Positions 1-6,661 of a stretch of DNA of 20,659 nucleotides are shown piece after piece. A program made the position numbers and the translations under genes. Source of the stretch: Bacteroidales bacterium (GTDB taxonomy: Bacteria > Bacteroidota > Bacteroidia > Bacteroidales > UBA932); contig JAEDLO010000022.1 of NCBI GenBank assembly GCA_016295245.1, positions 1 through 20,659 on the forward strand, given 5' to 3'. Below the pieces are notes generated by a model. That model did no database searches. It was not told where the DNA came from and saw only the letters and a list, made by a program, of their open reading frames with translations. Numbering within the stretch: position 1 is the first letter of the stretch; every line of letters starts with the position of its first letter.

Positions 1-45
1 CCCATCAGAGGCTATTCTAAGGCGGGTACCCTCCCTTCCTGTCAT

Positions 46-105
46 TCACCTGCGCACCCAAGATGCCCCACAGGTACTTCTGAGAGGGGTCACCCGCGCA
101 GGTGA
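46..105. repeat. 10-bp perfect inverted repeat with 40-nt loop
   Basis: TCACCTGCGC at 46-55 is the exact reverse complement of GCGCAGGTGA at 96-105. The arms could form a GC-rich stem enclosing 40 nt. No T-run follows, so it does not look like an intrinsic terminator. It might belong to a dispersed repeat or a structured RNA. Function unknown. Confidence 0.6.
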
Positions 106-190
106 TTGACAAAACTCTACCTGAGACCCGCCAGAGTTATGTCTGAGAGGGGCGGGAGCGTCGGGAAAGGTCACAAGTTCAGCGTCAGCG

Positions 191-232
191 GGACGCAGGA
201 AGTCGGACGCAGGAAACGGGACGCAGGAAACG
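191..232. repeat. Three tandem 14-bp repeats
   Basis: Three contiguous 14-bp units lie at 191-204, 205-218 and 219-232. The second and third are identical (GGACGCAGGAAACG) and the first differs only in its last three bases (GTC). The array has the form of a small non-coding minisatellite that could vary in copy number between strains. It lies well upstream of the mraZ promoter, so a regulatory role is not implied. Confidence 0.85.
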
Positions 233-282
233 GGGGAAGGGGCCTGAGCGAACGAAGTGAGCGGGAGTCCTCTCAGAGGCAA

Positions 283-342
283 GCCGCTGCGGAGCTCCGA
301 TCATAAAACAAGCTGCTGCCGCTGCGGAGCTCCGATTATAAA
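283..342. repeat. Duplicated 25-bp palindrome-containing unit (REP-like)
   Basis: A 25-bp unit at 283-307 is repeated at 318-342 with one mismatch, a 35-bp period. Each copy contains the perfect 10-bp palindrome CGGAGCTCCG (290-299 and 325-334) followed by an AT-rich ATAAA end. A palindrome within a short repeated intergenic unit resembles REP-type elements, but whether it is dispersed in the genome cannot be seen from this window. Confidence 0.75.
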
Positions 343-347
343 TAAAG

Positions 348-383
348 AAGAGGCCGACACTTTTTAGTCGACCTCTTATTTTT
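348..383 (+). terminator. Intrinsic terminator candidate before mraZ
   Basis: An 11-bp stem (348-358 with 367-377) closes an 8-nt loop with one C-A mismatch and is followed by ATTTTT at 378-383. On the plus strand this would end transcription coming from upstream of the window. On the minus strand the mismatch becomes a G-U wobble and the stem is followed by a U-rich tail, so it could act in both directions. It separates the repeat region from the mraZ promoter. Confidence 0.65.
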
Positions 384-400
384 GCCCCTCTCGGAAATAA

Positions 401-440
401 AGTGGAAAAATTTGGAAGATAGTGGAACAAAGTGGAAAAT
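401..440 (+). promoter_or_regulatory. MraZ operator candidate: four GTGGAA boxes phased every 10 bp
   Basis: Four boxes sit in exact 10-bp register: GTGGAA at 402-407, TTGGAA at 412-417, GTGGAA at 422-427 and GTGGAA at 432-437. MraZ is known to bind short direct repeats at one-helical-turn spacing upstream of its own gene (TGGGN with 5-nt spacers in E. coli, AAAGTG-type repeats in Mollicutes). The array lies directly upstream of the TAnnTTTG box and covers the region where the -33 element should be. Binding there would most simply repress mraZ and the dcw genes behind it. That these boxes bind MraZ is inference from position, spacing and motif. Confidence 0.8.
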
Positions 441-446
441 TCTTCT

Positions 447-454
447 TATCTTTG
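447..454 (+). promoter_or_regulatory. -7 promoter box of the mraZ/dcw operon
   Basis: TATCTTTG is a perfect match to the Bacteroidota -7 consensus TAnnTTTG. Transcription would begin near 460, giving a leader of about 15-20 nt before the mraZ ATG at 477. No clear TTTG -33 element stands at the usual distance; that place is taken by the GTGGAA boxes. Confidence 0.75.
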
Positions 455-476
455 CCTATTGCGTATAAGAATTAAT

Positions 477-929
477 ATGGTCACTTTCATCGGAGAATAC
501 ACAGCACGTCTGGACGACAAGGGAAGACTGGTCTTCCCTGCGCCGTTCAAGGCCCTGTTGCCGAGCGGAGGAGACCAGAGGTTTGTCATCAGAAAAGACC
601 TTTTCGAGCCCTGCCTTGAAATGTACACTTACGAAGAGTGGATGAAGCAGTCGGACTCGGTAAAGGAATCCCTGGACCTTACCTTCAACCAAAAACACGC
701 AGCATTCTGGAGAGAATACCTGCGCAACCGTGATATGGTCGAGCCCGATCCGCGCTTCGGCCGCATCACCATAAGCCGCAAACTCCTTGATTCCATTGGT
801 GTGAACAAAGAAGTGGTTTTCTCCGGCAATGATTTCAAAATCGAGATCTGGTCCAAGGAAAACTACGAAAGGTCCGGACTCTCAGATCAGGAATTCATTG
901 CCATTGCGGAAAGCCTCTCTAAAAAATAG
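477..929 (+). CDS. mraZ: MraZ, transcriptional regulator of the dcw cluster
   Basis: MraZ is a DNA-binding protein with two SpoVT/AbrB-like domains that assembles into rings and controls the division/cell-wall operon it heads. The 150-residue product has the usual length and begins MVTFIGEYTARLDDKGRL, the classic start of the first domain. A second DPxxR/I-type repeat follows around residues 75-120 (EPDPRFGRITI, then IGVNKEVVFSG). The frame can be extended back to a GTG at 432, but that codon lies inside the operator and upstream of the likely transcription start, so the ATG at 477 is preferred. The gene is the first of the operon, 9 nt before rsmH. Confidence 0.95.
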   Translation: MVTFIGEYTARLDDKGRLVFPAPFKALLPSGGDQRFVIRKDLFEPCLEMYTYEEWMKQSDSVKESLDLTFNQKHAAFWREYLRNRDMVEPDPRFGRITISRKLLDSIGVNKEVVFSGNDFKIEIWSKENYERSGLSDQEFIAIAESLSKK

Positions 930-938
930 AGGTCTGCA

Positions 939-1847
939 ATGTCTGAATACCACAATCCCGTACTACTTAAAGAAAGCATAGACTCATTGGTCACCACCCC
1001 CGACGGCAAATACGCCGACGCAACCTTCGGAGGAGGCGGCCACAGTCGCGAAATCCTCTCAAGGCTCTCCCCTGAGGGTCGCCTGATGGCCTTCGACCGG
1101 GATCAGGATGCACTGGCAAACGCCCCTGAGGATTCGCGTTTCCAATTGATACACAACAACTTTCGATTTATACACAACTACACCCTCCTGAATTTTCCGG
1201 AGGGGCTCGACGGCATCCTCGCCGATCTGGGGGTTAGCTCCCACCAGTTCGATACCGCCGAGAGAGGTTTTTCCTTCCGCTATGACGCTCCGCTTGATAT
1301 GCGAATGAACGTGCAGGGCGGTAAGACCGCAGCTGACATTGTCAATTCTTATACGCAAGAAGAATTGGAGAAGATACTCAGGCTCTACGGAGAAGTGGAC
1401 AACGCCCGCAGGGTTGCGCAGCTGATATGCAGTGCGCGCTCCAAAGCTCAAATCCTCACAACTGACGACCTCGACAATGCCATTGCGGCAGCCCTGCCAG
1501 CATTCGCCGCTCACAAGCACCTGGCAAGGGTATATCAGGCGCTGCGGATTGAAGTTAATGAAGAGATGCGCTCGCTTGAGAAGTTCCTGCTTGGAGCTGC
1601 ATCCTCGCTCAAGATCGGTGGCCGCCTGTGCGTGATCACCTATCACTCCCTCGAGGACAGGATGGTCAAGAACTTCATCAGGACAGGCAGCGTTTCGGGA
1701 GAGGAAAACAAAGATCTTTTCGGAAGGAGACTTTCTCCTCTGGAGCCCATCGAGCGAAAGCCGATACTCCCAAGCGAGGAGGAAATCGCATCAAACACCC
1801 GCGCCAGAAGCGCGAAACTCAGGATTGCACGCAAGACCAAGACATGA
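939..1847 (+). CDS. rsmH: 16S rRNA m4C1402 methyltransferase RsmH (MraW)
   Basis: RsmH uses S-adenosylmethionine to N4-methylate C1402 in the ribosomal decoding centre and nearly always follows mraZ. The 302-residue product opens with MSEYHNPVLL. It shows the SAM-binding loop DATFGGGGHS at residues 27-36, FDRDQDA just after it, the LADLGVSSHQ block and the C-terminal VITYHSLEDRMVK motif, all family signatures. Length is normal. It ends in ACATGA, so its stop codon overlaps the ftsL start by 4 nt, which suggests translational coupling. That overlap also contains one of only two CATG tetramers in the window. Confidence 0.96.
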   Translation: MSEYHNPVLLKESIDSLVTTPDGKYADATFGGGGHSREILSRLSPEGRLMAFDRDQDALANAPEDSRFQLIHNNFRFIHNYTLLNFPEGLDGILADLGVSSHQFDTAERGFSFRYDAPLDMRMNVQGGKTAADIVNSYTQEELEKILRLYGEVDNARRVAQLICSARSKAQILTTDDLDNAIAAALPAFAAHKHLARVYQALRIEVNEEMRSLEKFLLGAASSLKIGGRLCVITYHSLEDRMVKNFIRTGSVSGEENKDLFGRRLSPLEPIERKPILPSEEEIASNTRARSAKLRIARKTKT

Positions 1848-2191
1848 AAGAGTGGAAGGTAGCGGACATAGGCAAGTTCCTCAAGAACAGCCTCATCGCC
1901 ATCCTCAAGGGCGAGTTTCTCCTGCGCATCAACGCAGGCAGGTACTTCGTGCACATCCTTTACACCTTCTTCATCTTTTGCCTGGTCATCTGGGTGAGCC
2001 TGACCATCGAGGCGACTATGTCCAAGGTGACCAAGAACCAGAAGGAGTTGGAAGAATTACGCATCGCCAACACACAGAAGGTATATGAACTTGTAAGTCT
2101 CAGCACCCGCGCTTCAGTCTCCGGGAGACTGAGCGTGATGGGATCGGAACTTAAAGAGCCGGAAACTCCGGCATATAATATCAAGAAATGA
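1844..2191 (+). CDS. ftsL: FtsL-like septal membrane protein
   Basis: This small bitopic division protein lies between rsmH and ftsI, where FtsL always sits. The 115-residue product has a cytoplasmic segment of about 34 residues, one transmembrane helix at about 35-55 (rich in F, I, L and V) and a short periplasmic coiled-coil stretch (KNQKELEELRIANTQKVYEL) before a polar tail. FtsL bridges FtsQ/FtsB to FtsW/FtsI in the divisome. Sequence conservation is low in this family, so the name rests on topology and position. The ATG at 1844 overlaps the rsmH stop; the frame is open further upstream, but only inside rsmH. It overlaps ftsI by 4 nt (ATGA). Confidence 0.85.
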   Translation: MKEWKVADIGKFLKNSLIAILKGEFLLRINAGRYFVHILYTFFIFCLVIWVSLTIEATMSKVTKNQKELEELRIANTQKVYELVSLSTRASVSGRLSVMGSELKEPETPAYNIKK

Positions 2192-4044
2192 AAGAGGAAA
2201 AGAAAATAAAACCGAAGAGGGACAGGATTGCAGTAATCCTGTATGTGCTCTATTGCCTTTTCCTCATCCTGTCCGTCGTCCTGGTAATCAAGCTGATAGG
2301 CATCCAGCTGTTCTTCAACCCGGACGAAAGGATAGTTACAGCCCTCACCCCGGCCAACTATGCAGACAGGACCACGCCTGAGAGAGGGAGAATCATCGAC
2401 TGCGATGGACAGCTGCTGGCGATATCCTGCCCTATGTACCAGTTCTATATGGACTGCACGGTCCTTAAAGGACAGAAACCCGAAAAGGAAGCCGAGTGGC
2501 TGGGCAAGGCCCGGGAGCTGAGCGCCTGCCTTGCGGAAGTCTTTCCGTCAAAAAGTGCTGACCAATACTACCGTATGATAGTCAACGGGCGCAAAAAAGG
2601 CCTTAAATATGTCCAGATAGGACATCCGGTGGACCGTCGCACCAGAAACAAGATAGCCCAATTCCCCCTCTTCAGGGACGGAAAATATAAGGGAGGTATG
2701 ATTATCGAGGAGGAAAGCCTCAGACAGTACCCTTACGGAGAACTGGCGCGCAGAACCCTTGGTTTCGTCAGGGACAACAAGTCAAACGTGACCAACACCC
2801 ACATAGGCCTCGAGGGCAAGTTCGACTATGTGCTCCACGGAACGGAAGGTCTGGAATGGAAGCGCAAGAGCGACTACGGCCAGATCACCAACCACGACAG
2901 CACGATCGTAAAGGTGGTGAACGGCAAAGACCTGCGCACCACCCTCAAGATTGACTACCAGCAGATTGCCGACAGGGCGCTGAGGGAGCAGATTGAAGGC
3001 GAAGACGATCTCGAAGGGGCCTGCCTGGTCCTGATGGAAACCTCGACCGGAGCTATACGCACGATGGTGAACCTCGTCAGGGACGCCAAGACCGGCAAGT
3101 TCGGCGAAATCCAGAATCTTGCAATCGGACGCAAGGGCGAGCCGGGGTCGGTATTCAAGACCGTGACCCTTATGTCTGTCCTCAACGACGGCTATATCAA
3201 GAGCTTGGAGGAGACACTACCTGCCAAGAGCGGCCACGTGGATGGCACTTCCATCAACGACAGCCACATTCCGGACTTCGCAAGGCAGCACCACACCGAC
3301 AGGATTTCAATCATTGACGGCTTCAAGATATCTTCCAACTACGTGTTCGCCACCCTCGCCGTAAAGTATTACGGCAAGACGAGGACCTCGGACAGGACGG
3401 AGCAGTTCCTCTCCAATATCTACTCATATAAACTCGGAGAGGCGTTCGACTTCGACCTGGACGGTCTTCAGACCCCTACCATCCCGAGCCCGAAAAGCAG
3501 ATACTGGACCAACACCGACCTGGGTTCCATCGGGTTTGGTTACAGCACCGAAGAGACCCCGCTCCATATCCTGACCTTCTACAACGCCATCGCCAACAAG
3601 GGAAAGATGATGAAACCTTATCTGGTAGAAAACATCGAGAGCGCGGGATCCGTAGTCCAGAAGCGGGGACCGAGCATACTCAATGCGGCGGTCTGCTCGA
3701 AGGCGGTTGCCGACACCATTACCAGGGCGCTCAAGGCTGTGACCGAGGAGGGAACGGCAAGGAGGCTCAAGGGAGCAAAGTGCAGCGTCGCCGGCAAGAC
3801 CGGCACCTCCTACGGCACCTTCGCAAACGGCCAGTACTCGGACAATCAGGGTAGAAGGAAGTATCAGGGTACCTTCGTGGGTTTCTTTCCGGCAGAGGAC
3901 CCGCAGTACAGCATCATCTGCACCGTGTACTCGAAACCGACATCAAAGCAGTTCCAGGGCGGCGGCATCCCGGCAAGGGCAATACGCACCGTCATTGACC
4001 AGATATACAACATCGACCCATATTTCAGACAAACGATAGAGTAA
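2188..4044 (+). CDS. ftsI: FtsI, septal peptidoglycan transpeptidase (PBP3-type)
   Basis: This class B penicillin-binding protein cross-links septal peptidoglycan, anchored in the inner membrane with its catalytic domain in the periplasm. The 618-residue product has a basic N-terminus, a transmembrane helix near residues 13-37 and a dimerisation domain starting at the ERGRIID block. The transpeptidase domain carries the three penicillin-binding motifs: SVFK at 321-324 (nucleophile Ser321), SSN at 382-384 and KTGT at 537-540. The protein ends about 80 residues after KTGT, so there is no room for a C-terminal PASTA domain, which I recall in many Bacteroides homologues. Its start overlaps ftsL and its stop is 1 nt before murE. 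Confidence 0.95.
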   Translation: MKEEKKIKPKRDRIAVILYVLYCLFLILSVVLVIKLIGIQLFFNPDERIVTALTPANYADRTTPERGRIIDCDGQLLAISCPMYQFYMDCTVLKGQKPEKEAEWLGKARELSACLAEVFPSKSADQYYRMIVNGRKKGLKYVQIGHPVDRRTRNKIAQFPLFRDGKYKGGMIIEEESLRQYPYGELARRTLGFVRDNKSNVTNTHIGLEGKFDYVLHGTEGLEWKRKSDYGQITNHDSTIVKVVNGKDLRTTLKIDYQQIADRALREQIEGEDDLEGACLVLMETSTGAIRTMVNLVRDAKTGKFGEIQNLAIGRKGEPGSVFKTVTLMSVLNDGYIKSLEETLPAKSGHVDGTSINDSHIPDFARQHHTDRISIIDGFKISSNYVFATLAVKYYGKTRTSDRTEQFLSNIYSYKLGEAFDFDLDGLQTPTIPSPKSRYWTNTDLGSIGFGYSTEETPLHILTFYNAIANKGKMMKPYLVENIESAGSVVQKRGPSILNAAVCSKAVADTITRALKAVTEEGTARRLKGAKCSVAGKTGTSYGTFANGQYSDNQGRRKYQGTFVGFFPAEDPQYSIICTVYSKPTSKQFQGGGIPARAIRTVIDQIYNIDPYFRQTIE

Positions 4045-4045
4045 T

Positions 4046-5497
4046 ATGACACTTTCCGAACTCATCAGCAGATGTGATGTGGTCTCCGTCAAGGGAGACA
4101 CATCGATTCCGGTAAGCTTCGCGACCAACGACTCCCGCCGCGTCAGGCCGGGCAGCCTTTTCGTAGCCGTTAGCGGCTGCGGCAACGACGCGAAAGCCTA
4201 TATCCCCAAGGCCATCGAGGCAGGCGCGTGCGCAATCCTTTGCGAAGGCGATGCGCAGTGCCCCGAAGGAGTGACGCTGGTGAGCGTGAAGGATAGCCGC
4301 AAGGCCGCCGCTATGGTGGCAGACAGCTACTACGGCCACCCGAGCGGCAAGCTGGAGCTCGTCGGCATCACCGGCACCAACGGCAAGACAACCACGGTCA
4401 CCCTGCTCTACAATCTCTTCCGCGACCTGGGATACAGATGCGGCCTGCTTTCGACCATAGCCAACTTTGTCGAGGATGAAAGGAAGGAGACCGCCAACAC
4501 AACCTCAGACCCTTTCACCATCAATTCCCTCCTCGCCGAGATGGTTGGGAAGGGCTGCCGCTACTGCTTTATGGAGGTAAGCTCCATCGGCGTCGAGCAG
4601 CAGAGGGTTGCGGGTCTGGACTTCAAGGTCGGCATCTTCTCGAACCTCACCCACGACCACCTCGACTACCACGGCAGCTTCGCCGAGTACCTCAGGTGCA
4701 AGAAGCTCTTCTTCGACACCCTGGGAAGCGGGGCTGTCGCCATCAGCAACTATGATGACCGCAACGGCGAGGTGATGCTCCAGAACACCGCCGCCCGCAA
4801 GGTTTACTATTCCTGCCGCGGAGCCGCCGACCACTGCGCGCGCATCATCGAAGAGAGCTTCGACGGAATGCTGCTGAGCATTGACGGCTGCCAGGTATGG
4901 ACAAGGCTCATAGGCAGGCACAATGCCTACAACATACTCGCAATCTACTCGACCGCCGTAGAACTCGGCGCCGATAAGGAGGCCGCCCTCGTTGCCATCT
5001 CCAAGCTCGTTTCCGCTCCGGGAAGGCTCGAAACCCTGAGGGGACCGCGCAAGCTCAATGTAGTCATTGACTACGCTCACACTCCGGACGCTCTTGAGAA
5101 CGTTCTAAAGACGCTCAGAGAGGTGGCTCCTGACAACGAGCTGATTTGCCTCTTCGGTTGCGGAGGCGACAGGGACAGGACCAAGAGGCCTGAGATGGCC
5201 GCAATCAGCGAGAAACTCGCCGACAGAATCATCATCACCTCCGACAACAGCCGCACCGAGAAGACCGAGGACATCATCGAGGAGATCAAGACAGGCCTCA
5301 GCCCCAAGGCCAGGATGCAGGCAATCTGCATCTCCGACCGCAGGGAGGCCATCCGCACCGCCATACTTACCGCCAAGGAAGGGGCAACCATCCTGCTTGC
5401 GGGCAAGGGTCACGAAACCTATCAGATAATCGGTCACACGAAGAACCATTTCGATGAGAGGGAAATCGTCATCGAAGCATTTAAAGCGATAGAATAA
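4046..5497 (+). CDS. murE: MurE, UDP-MurNAc-tripeptide ligase
   Basis: This cytoplasmic ATP-dependent ligase adds the third stem-peptide residue, meso-diaminopimelate in Bacteroidota, to UDP-MurNAc-L-Ala-D-Glu. The 483-residue product has the Mur ligase P-loop GITGTNGKTTT at 107-117, the SSIGVEQ and LTHDHLDYHG blocks, the YAHTPDAL motif and GCGGDRDRTKRP. The diaminopimelate-recognition motif, normally DNPR, reads DNSR at 400-403. The arginine that contacts the substrate is kept and the proline is replaced. Acidic neighbours typical of L-lysine-type enzymes are absent. murF, which often follows murE elsewhere, is missing here. The stop overlaps the mraY start by 1 nt (TAATG). Confidence 0.95.
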   Translation: MTLSELISRCDVVSVKGDTSIPVSFATNDSRRVRPGSLFVAVSGCGNDAKAYIPKAIEAGACAILCEGDAQCPEGVTLVSVKDSRKAAAMVADSYYGHPSGKLELVGITGTNGKTTTVTLLYNLFRDLGYRCGLLSTIANFVEDERKETANTTSDPFTINSLLAEMVGKGCRYCFMEVSSIGVEQQRVAGLDFKVGIFSNLTHDHLDYHGSFAEYLRCKKLFFDTLGSGAVAISNYDDRNGEVMLQNTAARKVYYSCRGAADHCARIIEESFDGMLLSIDGCQVWTRLIGRHNAYNILAIYSTAVELGADKEAALVAISKLVSAPGRLETLRGPRKLNVVIDYAHTPDALENVLKTLREVAPDNELICLFGCGGDRDRTKRPEMAAISEKLADRIIITSDNSRTEKTEDIIEEIKTGLSPKARMQAICISDRREAIRTAILTAKEGATILLAGKGHETYQIIGHTKNHFDEREIVIEAFKAIE

Positions 5498-6654
5498 TGT
5501 TGTATCATCTGTTTGAATATCTTCAGGGGAAAGGCTTAGACTTCCCGGGTATCGGCCTGATGCACTATCTGTCATTCAGGGCTATGCTCGCCGCCGTCAT
5601 AAGCATCCTCATCGCCTTCTTCGCCGGGCGGAAAATCATCAGCCTTCTGCAAAAAAAACAGATCGGCGAGACCATCCGCGACCTCGGCCTCGAAGGACAG
5701 ATGCAGAAAAAGGGCACCCCTACGATGGGAGGCGTCATCATCATACTCTCCCTGCTGGGATCCGTCCTGCTGGTCTGCCGGCTTGACAGCATCTACACCC
5801 TGCTGCTTGTCTTCACCACACTGTGGTGCGGAGGCATAGGCTTCGCAGACGACTACATCAAGGTCTTCAGGCACAACAAGGAAGGAATGTCTGAAAAGGG
5901 AAAGCTCATCCTCCAGTTCATACTCGGACTGGCCATCGCGCTCACAATCTGCATCAGCCCTGAGATTCACTCCGACAACCTGATCACCACCATACCTTTC
6001 GTCAAGGCTCACGAGTTCGATTACTCCTGGCTCTCTCCTTTCAGAGGGCAACTCGGAGTTTACTGCTCCTGGGGTCTCTATGTGGTGATGATCATCATCG
6101 TAGTGCTCGCCTGCTCCAACGGCACCAACCTCACCGACGGTATGGACGGCCTTGCCAGCGGCACTTCGGCCATAGTCGGCATCGCAATAGGTATTATGGC
6201 CTACCTGAGCGGTGACGCGCTTGACGCCAGTTATCTCAACATAATGCACATCCCCGGCGCTGGAGAGGTCGCCATCTTCATGGCCGCATTTGCCGGTGCG
6301 CTTGTGGGCTTCCTCTGGTACAACACTTACCCAGCCCAGGTATTTATGGGCGACACGGGCAGCCTCACCATCGGCGGCATCATAGGCGTGAGCGCCATCC
6401 TGGTGCGCAAGGAGCTACTTCTGCCACTGCTGTGCGGCGTATTCTTTGTCGAGAGCCTTTCGGTGCTGATCCAGAGATACTGGTTCAAATACACGAGAAA
6501 AAGATACGGAGAGGGGCGCAGAGTCTTCCTGATGGCTCCCCTGCACCACCATTACCAGAAAAAGGGCATACCCGAGCCGCGAATCGTCACCCGTTTCTGG
6601 ATAATCAGCATCCTGCTCGCGGTAGGAACGCTCGCTTTGTTGAAAATCAGATAA
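5497..6654 (+). CDS. mraY: MraY, phospho-MurNAc-pentapeptide translocase
   Basis: MraY transfers phospho-MurNAc-pentapeptide from UDP to undecaprenyl phosphate, making lipid I at the inner membrane. The 385-residue polytopic protein has about ten hydrophobic segments and the family motifs KKGTPTMGG, the Mg-binding pair D118-D119 (GFADDY), NLTDGMDGL at 211-219, MGDTGSL with D286, and HHH at 350-352. It is somewhat longer than the E. coli enzyme because of an extra loop around residues 160-185, between transmembrane segments. The TTC-ATG pair encoding Phe-Met at 6277-6282 holds the second of the two CATG tetramers of the window. It lies 7 nt before murD. Confidence 0.96.
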   Translation: MLYHLFEYLQGKGLDFPGIGLMHYLSFRAMLAAVISILIAFFAGRKIISLLQKKQIGETIRDLGLEGQMQKKGTPTMGGVIIILSLLGSVLLVCRLDSIYTLLLVFTTLWCGGIGFADDYIKVFRHNKEGMSEKGKLILQFILGLAIALTICISPEIHSDNLITTIPFVKAHEFDYSWLSPFRGQLGVYCSWGLYVVMIIIVVLACSNGTNLTDGMDGLASGTSAIVGIAIGIMAYLSGDALDASYLNIMHIPGAGEVAIFMAAFAGALVGFLWYNTYPAQVFMGDTGSLTIGGIIGVSAILVRKELLLPLLCGVFFVESLSVLIQRYWFKYTRKRYGEGRRVFLMAPLHHHYQKKGIPEPRIVTRFWIISILLAVGTLALLKIR

Positions 6655-6661
6655 TCGATAT

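Larger units (their letters stand above)
1..476. other. Non-coding, repeat-rich region upstream of the dcw cluster
   Basis: I see no credible gene here. The open frames on either strand are short, arginine/serine-rich and match no family I know. The stretch is a mosaic of short repeats: a 10-bp inverted repeat, an 11-bp TCTGAGAGGGG direct repeat at 79-89 and 142-152, three 14-bp tandem units and a duplicated 25-bp palindromic unit. A terminator-like hairpin follows, then the mraZ control region. CCTCTC-type motifs recur near 79-89, 142-152 (both on the minus strand), 269-279 and 386-395, which suggests a degraded family of dispersed intergenic repeats. I looked for tRNA, tmRNA, SRP and RNase P hallmarks by eye and recognised none, though an unrecognised structured RNA in 1-180 cannot be excluded. 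Confidence 0.6.

Noticed and set aside
191..232. The 14-bp repeats as a CRISPR array
   Set aside because: The units are contiguous, with no spacers, far shorter than CRISPR repeats, and no cas genes are present.
185..430. Minus-strand frame of about 80 residues before mraZ
   Set aside because: It runs through the repeats, the terminator hairpin and the operator, has repeat-driven composition and resembles no family.
432..476. N-terminal extension of mraZ from a GTG at 432
   Set aside because: The codon lies inside the fourth GTGGAA box and upstream of the likely transcription start near 460, and the added residues do not resemble MraZ. The ATG at 477 gives the canonical N-terminus.
4505..5080. 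Long antisense frames inside murE, mraY, murD, murC, ftsA and gltX
   Set aside because: They are D/V/G/A-rich shadow frames produced by the codon bias of the conserved plus-strand genes, with no recognisable motifs of their own.
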